From: an uncultured Lachnospiraceae bacterium | GTDB lineage: Bacteria > Bacillota > Clostridia > Lachnospirales > Lachnospiraceae | DNA: 64,000 nt | Assembly (NCBI GenBank): GCA_949471785.1 | Contig: CASWRE010000001.1 | Coordinates: 151,130 to 215,129, forward strand | Direction of reading: 5' to 3' | Shown here: positions 1 to 8,246 of the stretch, in pieces | How the letters are laid out: the number at the start of each line of letters is the position of its first letter | Numbering within the stretch: position 1 is the first letter of the stretch | The notes under the pieces: generated by a model | Databases searched by the model: none | The model's input: only the letters and a program-made list of their open reading frames with translations | What the model was told of the DNA's origin: nothing | Position numbers and translations under genes: made by a program

Positions 1-537
1 TAAAACTGTAATATTGTACAACATATTTACGAATACACTACCTATGGCACACCCAATTATTCCAGAAACACCAAATTATTTACGCCGTTCACTAGCAGAT
101 GCTTTTCACGCTTCCCTTTTAGTGCCAATATCTGGGACAAAAAGGAAGCGTGAAGGAACTTCTTTTTATAAACAGTTTCGAGTTTCAGAACTGTTTCCCG
201 ATGATTTCACCATTTACCTACAATCGAGGGATTTCCTGTATTTTATAATTGGTAATATAAAGCCGCTCCAGTATTAGCCGGATAATATCCTAAATGTCTG
301 GCTGATCTAAGTCAGGCATACACCCACACATGAAAACTTTGATTTCCACAGAGCCGACTAACCGCATTCTTCTTTCCAAGTGATAAACGGTGTTGGTGTT
401 TACGGAAAACCAATTTGCGTTTTCCCTTACCAAGAAGTTTTCGTGTGTCATAATACAGCATAGAATAATTACCTTTGACCCTATCCTAAACCTTATATCA
501 AGCAAGTATAGTATTATTTAAGATAATAGATTATTGT
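1..537. other. AT-rich stretch without a convincing intact gene
   Basis: No open frame here has a good ribosome binding site or a recognisable family. Two inverted repeats are visible: arms at 107-120 and 139-152 (CACGCTTCC and its complement GGAAGCGTG at the outer ends), and a perfect 8-bp pair AAACAGTT / AACTGTTT at 170-177 and 189-196. They may be old terminators or ends of mobile elements. A possible degraded spoIIID remnant lies at 245-505 on the minus strand and is listed separately. Confidence 0.5.
245..505 (-). pseudogene. Possible degraded SpoIIID-like sporulation regulator fragment
   Basis: The minus-strand frame contains a stretch (VRENANWFSVNTNTVYH, then an arginine-rich ERRMRL) whose spacing resembles the helix-turn-helix of SpoIIID (VR-x-A-x-x-F-x-V-S-K-S-T-V-H-K ... 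ERL). After a one-base frame change near 300 the next frame reads RSARHL, resembling the SpoIIID C-terminal K/R-S-E-R-H-I/L motif. The key HTH residues S-K-S are not conserved, there is no RBS and the frame is broken. This is an eye-made alignment only; the stretch could be chance. Confidence 0.25.
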
Positions 538-1383
538 TTAATACCAAACCCAATAATGTGCATGTGGAAATTTATGACTACCTCCATGACTAAAATCAAC
601 ATCTAAATAAACTTTTCCTTTTGCATCATAAAACCGTCTTTGAAGTAATTTTTTACCATCGCTGCTATATAAATCTGTACTAGAACTAGGATCACCTTTT
701 GTGGATAAACTTCCAATTCTCCCTTTTACTTTTTTGTTCTTCTTTGCTTTACCAGGAACTTTATTTTTAGGGATAACTTTTCCATTTCCCCGCTTAACTT
801 TATTCTTAGACGCGGTCGAAGCTTTAATCACTTTATACACTTCACGTGTAAATATAACACTCACAAGAGCACTAAGAATATAATAGCTAGCACTGCCCGC
901 AACGGTTATAGCCACTTGACCCTCATACCCACCAAACTCAATCGTATCTACATAATCATTATCTTCATCAAATATTTCTACGGATTGTTCCTGTAAAACA
1001 TCCTCGACATTCGCCGACTCGATTATATCCACTCTTGGATTAGAAGAAATAATAGCATCAATATCAACATCATCTGCAATATTGTCAACTATATCATTAA
1101 AATTGTCAAATACTAAAGAATATTTTTCTTCCACATCCTCCTCTAAAATATTAACCTCTATAATATCTCCTTCAGTATATGATGCATTTATTATTTCACC
1201 TTCATATTCTCCGGAAACGTTAATACCCTTATCTGTATCAGAAACTTCAAATTCAATTCCATCAGAATAAACTGTTTCTGAATCACAATTCACCGGACCA
1301 GCATTAATTTCATAAGAAAAATTTTAAAAAACAAATGCCATAACAAGTATCATTGCAATAATTCGACGATTAACTTTACCCAT
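538..1383 (-). pseudogene. Secreted toxin-like protein, stop codon inside signal peptide
   Basis: From ATG 1383, which has a strong RBS (AGGAGGG), the frame begins with a typical signal peptide (MGKVNRRIIAMILVMAFVF) but reads TAA at 1326-1324, then stays open for another 261 codons to 538. Without that stop the protein would be about 281 residues: signal peptide, an acidic region rich in Asp/Glu/Ile, a hydrophobic segment (IAVTVAGSAS-like, about residues 157-180), a lysine-rich linker, and a compact C-terminal domain with DLYSSDGKKLLQRRFYDAKG and a histidine cluster (FSHGGSHKFPHAHYW). That C-terminal block resembles small polymorphic-toxin nuclease domains, but I cannot assign the family with certainty. 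A GTG at 1293 could restart translation but has no RBS and would lose the export signal. Base composition is AT-rich, like the other small secreted genes in this window and unlike the core genes. The likeliest reading is a recently inactivated gene. Confidence 0.6.
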
Positions 1384-1987
1384 AACTTACCCTCCTGTTT
1401 TAAATTTGGACAATATTTTTATTACAACACCAGTCTACATTTTTTTAATTTCCCAAACCCTGAAAACAAATGCCTGTGATCACTCTGTCTGGAATGATGT
1501 CGCTGTATTGAAAGCAGTCCAGACTACTCTCGATCTTTTAGAAAAACAACCTTTCCTTCTTCCTATTGGTGGCACCATAATTGAAGATTCGGCAAACATT
1601 TTGATCTTTGTTCTAAATTGTACGATCATGCCATCTATAGTGGCTCCAATTGCCTCAATGGATACTGCATGGTTAATCTCCTATTCTCTTTTCCTGTATA
1701 TCTGGATAGAAATTTTTTTATTTTTCTGTCCTGACAGGTTACCAACCCTGGGATAAGTAAAAGGACAAGCCTGCTTTGGCTGCTGAACTAATAACATAAG
1801 CACTGAAAACCATCAGCTCGAAACGTCAAGGGATTATGTTATGTGACCGCTAATATCCAAAAACGGAACTGACCGCTCTTGTGGAACAATTTGAGAATCT
1901 GGAAATGATCTGTAATGTCAGGGTTGATACGACTCTTTACGGACTCCCGTCAGCTAAAACCAAAAGAGCCTTTCTAAAAAACTAAAG
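1384..1987. other. Intergenic remnant region without an intact gene
   Basis: No supported complete gene. On the plus strand about 1858-1985 an open stretch ending in a stop reads PKTELTALVEQFENLEMICN... and looks like the C terminus of a lost protein of unknown family. On the minus strand about 1690-1500 there is another roughly 60-codon open stretch without an RBS. Both probably are debris cut by insertion of the adjacent IS element, whose right end starts at 1988. Confidence 0.45.
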
Positions 1988-3112
1988 TGTACCCTTTGTC
2001 AAGGACATTTTGGGTTTTTCCTTTTCAGATTTCTATTCTATATTTGTTTGTTGTGTAGAGGCATCACTTTGATGCCCCGGATTGTTTGTTTTTTCCTTTT
2101 GATTTTGGGATTATCAGTGGATAAACTCCCGTTTTCAGATATTGATAATATTCAACAGGTGACAGCTTTGCTAAGTCCCATTGATAACGTTCTGTATTAT
2201 AGTATTCTGTCCAATCAATAACTGCGTTTAATATCTCTTCATAGCTGCAGCACTCTGATAAATCCAGTTCGTCCTTCATATGGCCAAAGAATGATTCCTG
2301 GGGAGCATTGTCCCAGCAGTTTGCCCTGCGGGACATGGACTGCCTCAGTTCATTATCCTTTAACAGCTGGATAAATTTGATGCTGGTATAGTGAGATCCC
2401 TGATCGCTATGGATCAATGTCTCTGTACTTAAATCAGTTCCATGCTTTTCTACTAACTGATTTACTGTTTCCAGTACAAAATCAATTTCCAATGATTTGC
2501 TGAGAACCCATGACAGCAACTCCTTGGTACAGGCATCAATAATTGTTGACATATAGCACCGAGGCGCCTTCCCGTTTATAATATATGTGATATCTGTTAA
2601 CAGGATTTTCCTTGGCCCATGTTCTTCAAATTCACGGTTCACTATATTGGGGGCGGTATATGCCGTCGCCATTGCTTTTGCCATCCGCCGGTAGGGGTTC
2701 GCTTTGCGGATGGGACACCGTAAGTTATACTTCTTCATCAGACGCCGGATCTTTTTTATATTCATCACAATCGGCGGTTCCATGTGTAACAGCCGCATAT
2801 ATATGCTGCGGGCCCCTTTATGGTATCCACGGTGCTGGTATGCTTCCAGAATTAAAAGAAAATCCTGCCTGTCTTGTTCCTCCCTTTCCATTCGCTGGTC
2901 TTCTGTTGAGAGATAATGGTAATATCCTGAACGGGATACCCCTGCAATTTCACACATGGCTGTTACATTCAATAGATTATCGCTTTTTTGCAAAGTATCA
3001 TAAATAATCTGATACTTTGCATGAGCTGGTATTTTCATCATTTTATAACATACCCAATCTAGCGGACTATAGGAAACACTAAAAAACTTACACATTTAAC
3101 TTGACAAACCGA
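1988..3112 (-). mobile_element. IS3-family insertion sequence (orfB-only)
   Basis: The right end begins at 1988 with TGTACCCTTTGTCAAGGA, a typical IS3-family terminal repeat beginning TG. Read inwards from the other side, the sequence at about 3112-3085 contains TTTGTCAAG at the corresponding place, so the two ends share an imperfect inverted repeat. The left boundary is also marked by loss of similarity to the group II intron maturase after 3113. Only one transposase frame fits between the ends. The usual orfA with its leucine zipper is absent, so the element is either a deletion derivative or a compact single-frame type. The outermost left bases do not match TGTACCC, so that boundary is approximate. 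Confidence 0.65.
2064..3095 (-). CDS. IS3-family transposase, OrfB / DDE integrase
   Basis: Transposase catalytic subunit of the IS3 family, IS150-like group (343 codons from the upstream-most start; an internal start MMKIPAHAKYQ is likelier to be the true N terminus). An N-terminal HTH_21-like segment contains MCEIAGVSRSGYY. The rve/DDE core shows the first Asp in LLTDITYI, the second Asp in IHSDQGSHYTS and the Glu in NAPQESFFGHMKDE. All three catalytic residues are present, so the protein may be active. OrfA, normally translated just upstream and joined by -1 frameshifting, is missing. The element sits on the 3' side of a group II intron maturase pseudogene read in the same direction. Confidence 0.9.
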   Translation of the reverse strand: MCKFFSVSYSPLDWVCYKMMKIPAHAKYQIIYDTLQKSDNLLNVTAMCEIAGVSRSGYYHYLSTEDQRMEREEQDRQDFLLILEAYQHRGYHKGARSIYMRLLHMEPPIVMNIKKIRRLMKKYNLRCPIRKANPYRRMAKAMATAYTAPNIVNREFEEHGPRKILLTDITYIINGKAPRCYMSTIIDACTKELLSWVLSKSLEIDFVLETVNQLVEKHGTDLSTETLIHSDQGSHYTSIKFIQLLKDNELRQSMSRRANCWDNAPQESFFGHMKDELDLSECCSYEEILNAVIDWTEYYNTERYQWDLAKLSPVEYYQYLKTGVYPLIIPKSKGKNKQSGASK

Positions 3113-3610
3113 CCTCGCCATATCTTTTCCTATTCCCTGTTTCTGCAATCCCCCACTGCCGTCTCTTTGGTACTTTCCATTGCTTCCAGATGATTACCCT
3201 CAGTCTTGCAAATGTGCGTCCACGTCGTTCATTGCTGTTTTCATGGTGCCTAACGCGAAGTAGTTTATCCATCCCCTGATTGCCCAGTTTAGTCTCTGTA
3301 CCCTCACCACAAATGTCATGGACTGGCTCCGGTTTGTCAGCTTCTTTAGTATCCTCTTGAATTTCTCCACCGAATCCTTGTGTGGCCTGCACTTCCATTC
3401 TTTTGCTTTGGAATCCTTATAGAGCCCAAATCTCAGATATTTAAGCCTGCCCGGTCTTGTGATTCTCGTCTTTTCCACGTTCACCTTTAATCCGAGCTTT
3501 CGCTGTGTCCACTCTGTTATCGAATACATGACACGTTTGGCGCTTGCTTCGCTTCTTGCTATCACGCAGTCGTCCGCATACCTCACGGGGCGCACAGTGT
3601 CCAGTGGACA
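3113..3610 (-). pseudogene. Group II intron reverse transcriptase/maturase fragment
   Basis: Remnant of an LtrA-type multifunctional intron protein. The main frame (to stop at 3200) starts at the catalytic reverse-transcriptase motif RYADDCVIARSEASAKRVM and runs through LGLKVNVEKTRITRP and the maturase/GIIM segment (RLNWAIRGWINYFALGTMKT). A frame change near DAHLQ is needed to continue into RLRVIIWKQWKVPKRRQWG and IGKDMAR, where similarity ends abruptly at the IS boundary. The N-terminal half of the reverse transcriptase (motifs 0-4) and the C terminus are gone. No domain V hairpin of the ribozyme was seen on the 3' side. It is clearly non-functional: truncated at both ends and frameshifted. 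Confidence 0.85.
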
Positions 3611-3899
3611 CCGGCTTTGCGCCGACCGAAGCGGAGCGTAGACAGTCCGTGTTCTTTCCTCGTCTACCCTCCTGATTTACGCACATGGGTTACGGCTAAC
3701 TTTAGGGCTTCATTTCTTTTGGCCAACTTACCCGCCATGCACGCCTTATTATCAGGTTTCTGTCCGTGGGGCTACGATTTCGCTATCCCTTCTTCCCGCC
3801 CACACCTCACGATATGAACCTTGGGAATCGCTATAAATTTCATCGGTAGTTACGCCTATGTGGACTTTCACCACAGAACACGGGCATGCCTGTCATACC
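3611..3899 (-). other. Possible 5' RNA part of the broken group II intron
   Basis: No gene. This GC-balanced, hairpin-rich stretch lies directly upstream (minus strand) of the maturase fragment, where a group II intron would carry its structured domain I-IV RNA. It includes GGTGAAAGTCCAC near 3877-3865 and the inverted repeat TGTCCAGTGGACA at 3599-3611. I could not fit a defined intron class or the 5' GTGYG boundary by eye. A deletion joining this leader to the middle of the RT frame would explain the arrangement. Confidence 0.35.
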
Positions 3900-3924
3900 A
3901 AAAAAAGACCTGGCCACGCCAGGT
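3899..3924 (-). terminator. Rho-independent terminator of the nrdD-GT8-nrdG operon
   Basis: Read on the minus strand, ACCTGGC-GTG-GCCAGGT forms a perfect 7-bp stem with a 3-base loop, followed directly by CTTTTTTT. It lies about 45 bases after the nrdG stop codon. Confidence 0.9.
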
Positions 3925-3968
3925 TACTGCTGTAAATCCTTCACACGCCAAAGAGCGGAAATGGTCCG

Positions 3969-4508
3969 TCATTCCCGCTCTTTCATATATTCCTCTATCA
4001 ATACCACGTTTCCCGCCGCCAGGGTTTTCGGCACGTCAATGATGCGCTGATTTTCGGAACCCCGGAACCGGATGCGCAAATTCTTTTTATCCTCCTCAAA
4101 ACGTCCGTCCACCAGGACGTCGATCAATCGTAATATCTCCTCTGTCTCAGAGGTATGGCCCCGGCTGTCGCCGAGCAGCTCCGTATCCAGCAGGAACCCT
4201 GTATACATCCAGATCGTCTTTTCCGGCAGCGCCTCCCGCACCCGGCGCAGGAAAGGCAGAAGATCCCGCTGATTTTCCGGCTCAAAAGGCTCGCCGCCGA
4301 GGACGGTCAGCCCCGCGATATGGGACGGCGACAAAGCCGCGAGAATCTCCTGCTCCGTCTCCTCCGTAAAAGGCTTTCCGTAAGAAAAACTCCAGGTCTG
4401 GGGGCTGAAACAATGCTCACAGCGGTTGCGGCATCCGGACACGAAGAGGGATACCCGGACGCCGGGCCCGTTCTCAATGCTGAATTTTTTGATATTGCCG
4501 TAATACAT
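3969..4508 (-). CDS. nrdG: Anaerobic ribonucleotide reductase activating enzyme NrdG
   Basis: Radical-SAM activase (179 aa) that generates the glycyl radical on NrdD using S-adenosylmethionine and a [4Fe-4S] cluster. The cluster ligands are visible as CRNRCEHC (Cys26, Cys30, Cys33), the CxxxCxxC radical-SAM signature. The start MYYGNIKKFSIENGPG and the GGEPF motif are characteristic of NrdG. Length is normal for the Firmicute family. It is the last gene of the operon with nrdD and the GT8 gene on the same strand, and is followed by a strong terminator. Confidence 0.95.
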   Translation of the reverse strand: MYYGNIKKFSIENGPGVRVSLFVSGCRNRCEHCFSPQTWSFSYGKPFTEETEQEILAALSPSHIAGLTVLGGEPFEPENQRDLLPFLRRVREALPEKTIWMYTGFLLDTELLGDSRGHTSETEEILRLIDVLVDGRFEEDKKNLRIRFRGSENQRIIDVPKTLAAGNVVLIEEYMKERE

Positions 4509-4602
4509 ATAAACTCCTTATCGTCGCCTGGCCTTTCCATAAAACGCCGTCCAAAGCCGCACCTTTTTACCTTCCTGCGCAGCCCTGTACGTCTTGTACC
4601 TG

Positions 4603-5589
4603 CTACCATCCTATACGCGTCAGCATCCGATCCGCCAGCATTGCATATTCATGCCACATGTAAAAATACTCCGCCTGACCCAATTTCAGCCCGTGCAGGG
4701 AGCGCAGCTTCCCCTGCTGCTGAAAACGTTCCAGAAAAACAGGATAGCTCCCTTCCCAGGGCTTAAACTCCGTCCCCGCAAAATGGATGACCGCCGGCTG
4801 ATACTCCGGCTTCTCCTTCATCCGGCCAAAATGCCAGAGGCAGAAATTGTAAGGCATATAATTCGCAGACTTAACTCGCGGGTACGCATAATATCTGAGA
4901 TTTCCCGCAAAGGCCACCGACAACAACCCCTGATCGCCCAGATAAATGCGCTCCGTATTTTCCCCGCACATTTTCTGCAGAACCTGGCAAAGATACTCAT
5001 AATCATTCATGGTGAAACCGTCCTGGCGCATCCGGTCCAGGTTGATGACATAAGAGCCGGAATTAAACAGCCCCCACAGAATTCCCGGCAATTCATCCCG
5101 ATTTCCCAGATCATCACTGGTATACAGTTCCAGGGAACCGTTGACATCTTTGTATTTCACACCGGTCACTACCAGGGCCTTGTCCTGAAAATTATAATTA
5201 TAATAGGGACGGATATCGCCCACTACCAAAGTATCTCCCGCGTCCAGATACATGGCCCGATGCACCGTTTCAGGCAAAAGCTGATGGGCACACAGAGCGT
5301 AATAGGCCTCACCATGCCATCCGCCCCCATATCTGGCCAAGGCGTCATATCGCTCTGGCTCCGGCACACGGATCTCCCGGAAATCCAAATTCTCAAATTC
5401 TTCGCTAAGAGCCTGCAACATCTCTATATTTTTCTGACTGACCCGCGTGTGAAACAGGTAAAACGTGACCGGCGTTTTTTTCATTGCTATTCCCAGCGCC
5501 GTCATACCGACTGTCACATAAGGCGCCAGCCCGTCATCACAGGAAGTAATGATATGCATTCTGCTTTCTTTCTGTTCCCGACTTTCCAT
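4603..5589 (-). CDS. Glycosyltransferase family 8 protein
   Basis: Probable retaining GT-A glycosyltransferase of family GT8 (LgtC/glycogenin type), 328 aa. It opens with MHIITSCDDGLAPYVTVGMTAL, the usual nucleotide-sugar binding strand, and carries the metal-binding DxD-like motif in MYLDAGDTLVVGD (Asp116-Asp119), then YLGDQGLLSVAF and a C-terminal VIHFAGTEFKPW, the HxxG-xxKPW motif typical of GT8. Acceptor and sugar are unknown. Start chosen at ATG 5589 because GGAAAG lies about ten bases upstream; ATG 5559 (MHIITS) is an alternative. The gene lies between nrdD and nrdG on the same strand, an unusual place for it, and is probably cotranscribed with them. Confidence 0.85.
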   Translation of the reverse strand: MESREQKESRMHIITSCDDGLAPYVTVGMTALGIAMKKTPVTFYLFHTRVSQKNIEMLQALSEEFENLDFREIRVPEPERYDALARYGGGWHGEAYYALCAHQLLPETVHRAMYLDAGDTLVVGDIRPYYNYNFQDKALVVTGVKYKDVNGSLELYTSDDLGNRDELPGILWGLFNSGSYVINLDRMRQDGFTMNDYEYLCQVLQKMCGENTERIYLGDQGLLSVAFAGNLRYYAYPRVKSANYMPYNFCLWHFGRMKEKPEYQPAVIHFAGTEFKPWEGSYPVFLERFQQQGKLRSLHGLKLGQAEYFYMWHEYAMLADRMLTRIGW

Positions 5590-5718
5590 TATTATCCTAC
5601 TTTCCTTCCCGTTAAATATCCCATTACAGCCGTCCGGCCCGCTGCACACGGGAATACGCGAACTGCCGGGAAACGCCACGCTTTCCCGGCAGCCATACGC
5701 CATAAATATCTCTCTGTA

Positions 5719-7896
5719 TCACAGGTGCAGTACCCGCTCCTGAATCTCCTGAGTCCTGCCCTGATTCCAGAACTGGGTGCCGATGTAGCCGCAGGTACGG
5801 CGGGCCACATTCATCTTGGACTGGTCTTTGTTGCCGCAGTTGGGGCATACCCAGACCAGCTTGCCGTCTTTGTCCTGCTGAATCTCGATTTCCCCGTCGT
5901 AACCGCAGGCCTGGCAGTAATCGCTCTTGGTATTCAGTTCCGCGTACATGATGTTGTCATAGATGTACTGGATCACACTGAGCACCGCCTCCAGGTTGTC
6001 CTTCATATCCGGCACTTCCACGTAGCTGATGGCGCCGCCCGGGGACAGCTTCTGGAACTGGGCCTCGAATTTCAGTTTATCAAAGGCGTCGATCTCCTCG
6101 GTCACATGGACGTGGTAGCTGTTGGTAATGTAATTTTTATCCGTCACTCCGGGGATCACACCGAAACGCTTCTGCAGGCATTTGGCAAATTTGTAGGTGG
6201 TGGATTCCAGCGGCGTACCGTAGAGGCTGAAATCCATATTCTCTTCGGCCTTCCACTTCGCGCAGGCGTCGTTCATATGCTGCATGACCTGAAGGGCGAA
6301 GGGCGTCGCTTCGGGATCGGTATGGGATTTGCCGGTCATACGGCGCACGCACTCGCACAGGCCCGCATAGCCCAGGGAGATCGTGGAATAGCCGCCGTAG
6401 AGCAGCTTATCGATGGTCTCGCCCTTTTTCAGACGGGCCAGAGCGCCGTACTGCCACAGAATCGGGGCCACGTCCGAAGGGGTTCCCTTCAGGCGGTTGT
6501 GGCGGCACATCAGCCCTTCTTTACACAGCGCCAGACGTTCATCGAAAATTTTCCAGAATTTGTCCATATCTCCCTCGGCAGAACAGGCCACATCCACCAG
6601 GTTGATGGTGACTACGCCCTGATTGAAACGGCCGTAGTATTTCGGCTTTCCGTTCTCATCTACGTAAGGGGTCAGGAAGCTCCGACAGCCCATGCAGGTA
6701 TAGCAATGGCCGTCGCCGTTTTTATCCACCTTAAGCTGCAGCATCATTTTCTCGGAAATATAATCCGGCACCATGCGCCTGGCCGTACATTCCGCCGCCA
6801 GCCTGGTCAGATACCAGTATTTGCTACCCTCGGTGATATTGTCCTCCTCCAGCACATAGATCAGCTTGGGGAACGCCGGGGTGATATACACGCCCTTTTC
6901 GTTCTTAATACCCTTGATCCTCTGCCGGAGCGCTTCCTCGGTGATCAGCGCCAGATCGTCGCGAGTCTGTCCCTCGGGCACTTCGTCCAGATACATGAAA
7001 ATGGTGATAAAAGGCGCCTGGCCGTTGGTGGTCATCAGAGTGATCACCTGATACTGGATCATCTGGACGCCCTGCTCTACCTCCTTGCGCAGACGCATTT
7101 CCGCTACCTGGTCCATGGTCTCGTCATTAGCCTCTATACCCGCCTCGGCAAACTCCCTGCGCACCGCTTTCCGGTATTTCTCACGGCTTACCTGAACGAA
7201 GGGCGCCAGATGGGCCAGGGAAATACTCTGGCCGCCGTACTGAGAGCTGGCGATCTGGGCGATGCTCTGGGTGGCGATATTACAGGCCGTGGCAAAGCTG
7301 TGGGGCTTCTCGATCATCGTCTCACTGATGACCGTACCGTTCTGCAGCATATCCTCCAGATTTACCAGGCAGCAATTATGCATATGCTGGGCAAAATAAT
7401 CCGCGTCATGGAAATGGATCAGCCCCTGCTCATGGGCGTCCACAATCTCCTGGGGCAGCAGAATACGGCGGGTGATATCCTTACTGACCTCCCCGGCCAT
7501 GTAATCCCGCTGCACGCTGTTGACGATGGGATTTTTATTGGAATTTTCCTGCTTGACTTCCTCATTATTGCACTCGATCAGACTCATGATCTGATCGTCG
7601 GTGGAATTGGATTTACGCACCAGAGCCCTCTTGTAACGATAGGTGATATACTTCCGGGCCACCGAGAATGCCTTATGCCCCATGATCTGATTCTCCACCA
7701 TGTCCTGAATCTCTTCCACCCCGGGAGAACGATTCAGGCCCTCGCAGATGCCCTCCACATTCTTCACAATATCGCCGATCTGATCGTCGCCGAGACGCTC
7801 GCTCTCCGCCACCTCTTTATTGGCCTTGATGACTGCCACCTGAATCTTGCTGGCGTCAAAGACCATCTCTTCCCCGCTTCTCTTAATAATTTTCAT
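5719..7896 (-). CDS. nrdD: Anaerobic ribonucleoside-triphosphate reductase NrdD
   Basis: Class III ribonucleotide reductase (725 aa), reducing NTPs to dNTPs in the absence of oxygen with a glycyl radical and formate as reductant. An N-terminal ATP-cone (MKIIKRSGEEMVFDASKI onward, about residues 1-95) gives allosteric control. The catalytic barrel contains HMHNCCLVNLEDML with the active-site cysteine. Near the C terminus are the zinc-site cysteine pairs (YCQACGYDGE ... VCPNCGN) and the glycyl-radical loop RRTCGYIGTQFW with the radical glycine at about position 703. The RBS GAGGAG precedes ATG 7896. The gene heads the nrdD-GT8-nrdG operon and is preceded by a promoter overlapped by candidate NrdR boxes. 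Confidence 0.97.
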   Translation of the reverse strand: MKIIKRSGEEMVFDASKIQVAVIKANKEVAESERLGDDQIGDIVKNVEGICEGLNRSPGVEEIQDMVENQIMGHKAFSVARKYITYRYKRALVRKSNSTDDQIMSLIECNNEEVKQENSNKNPIVNSVQRDYMAGEVSKDITRRILLPQEIVDAHEQGLIHFHDADYFAQHMHNCCLVNLEDMLQNGTVISETMIEKPHSFATACNIATQSIAQIASSQYGGQSISLAHLAPFVQVSREKYRKAVRREFAEAGIEANDETMDQVAEMRLRKEVEQGVQMIQYQVITLMTTNGQAPFITIFMYLDEVPEGQTRDDLALITEEALRQRIKGIKNEKGVYITPAFPKLIYVLEEDNITEGSKYWYLTRLAAECTARRMVPDYISEKMMLQLKVDKNGDGHCYTCMGCRSFLTPYVDENGKPKYYGRFNQGVVTINLVDVACSAEGDMDKFWKIFDERLALCKEGLMCRHNRLKGTPSDVAPILWQYGALARLKKGETIDKLLYGGYSTISLGYAGLCECVRRMTGKSHTDPEATPFALQVMQHMNDACAKWKAEENMDFSLYGTPLESTTYKFAKCLQKRFGVIPGVTDKNYITNSYHVHVTEEIDAFDKLKFEAQFQKLSPGGAISYVEVPDMKDNLEAVLSVIQYIYDNIMYAELNTKSDYCQACGYDGEIEIQQDKDGKLVWVCPNCGNKDQSKMNVARRTCGYIGTQFWNQGRTQEIQERVLHL

Positions 7897-8012
7897 CCTA
7901 CACTCCTCTAAAGGCTACTTTCTCCGCAGCCATGCGGCGCCTCCCCGGGCTGCCGTATGGCGACTCTTTTCCTGCGGCGGTTCAGGCCGAACCGTCTGCT
8001 TCTCTCCTTATC

Positions 8013-8030
8013 CCTACAATATTTTGTAGG
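8013..8030. promoter_or_regulatory. Candidate NrdR box 1
   Basis: Inverted repeat CCTACAA-TATT-TTGTAGG, perfect over seven bases per arm, lying just downstream of the nrdD -10 box, about where transcription should start. NrdR repressors bind AT-centred palindromes of about 16 bp upstream of RNR genes. Size, place and helical phasing with the second box fit, but the exact Clostridial consensus was not checked. Confidence 0.5.
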
Positions 8031-8041
8031 GTGTAATAGAG

Positions 8042-8070
8042 ACTATACTACATCTTGTGTGTATATGCAA
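8042..8070 (-). promoter_or_regulatory. Sigma-A-type promoter of nrdD
   Basis: On the minus strand TTGCAT (8070-8065) and TATAGT (8047-8042) are separated by exactly 17 bases. The nrdD start codon lies about 145 bases downstream. The 7897-8166 interval otherwise contains only the two candidate NrdR boxes and no gene. Confidence 0.65.
8044..8061. promoter_or_regulatory. Candidate NrdR box 2 (weaker)
   Basis: TATACTACATCTTGTGTG matches box 1 at 10 of 18 positions and is offset from it by exactly 31 bp, three helical turns, the tandem spacing usual for NrdR sites. It covers the spacer between the -35 and -10 boxes of the nrdD promoter. Confidence 0.4.
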
Positions 8071-8163
8071 GTCTCTGGCACAAGATATATTATTTTTGTC
8101 AAACCTCACAAAGATTGCAAAGAATGGAAAGTGTTTTTTTTATGGTATTTTTTCTCGACAAAA

Positions 8164-8191
8164 TACGCCCCCGGCATCCCGCGCCGGAGGC
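8164..8191 (-). terminator. Probable terminator after gatB
   Basis: On the minus strand GCCTCCGGC-GCGGGAT-GCCGGGGGC forms a 9-bp stem with one mismatch, followed by GTATTTTGTC and, further on, GAGAAAAAA. The T-tract is weak, so termination may be incomplete. Confidence 0.55.
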
Positions 8192-8246
8192 ATACAGTCA
8201 AAAATTTCTCAAAGGAACCGCTTGAGATGGATGAGGGCATTTCCAT

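Noticed and set aside
14..277. 87-codon plus-strand open frame
   Set aside because: It spans two inverted repeats, has no RBS and no recognisable domain.
1406..1756. 116-codon plus-strand open frame
   Set aside because: No RBS, no family, hydrophobic stretches arise from AT-rich sequence, and it lies in IS-flanking debris.
4594..7911. Plus-strand open frame of 1105 codons
   Set aside because: It is antisense to nrdD and the GT8 gene, whose motifs are unmistakable. It has no RBS, is very rich in His/Ile/Gln as expected for the reverse frame of a GC-biased gene, and matches no family.
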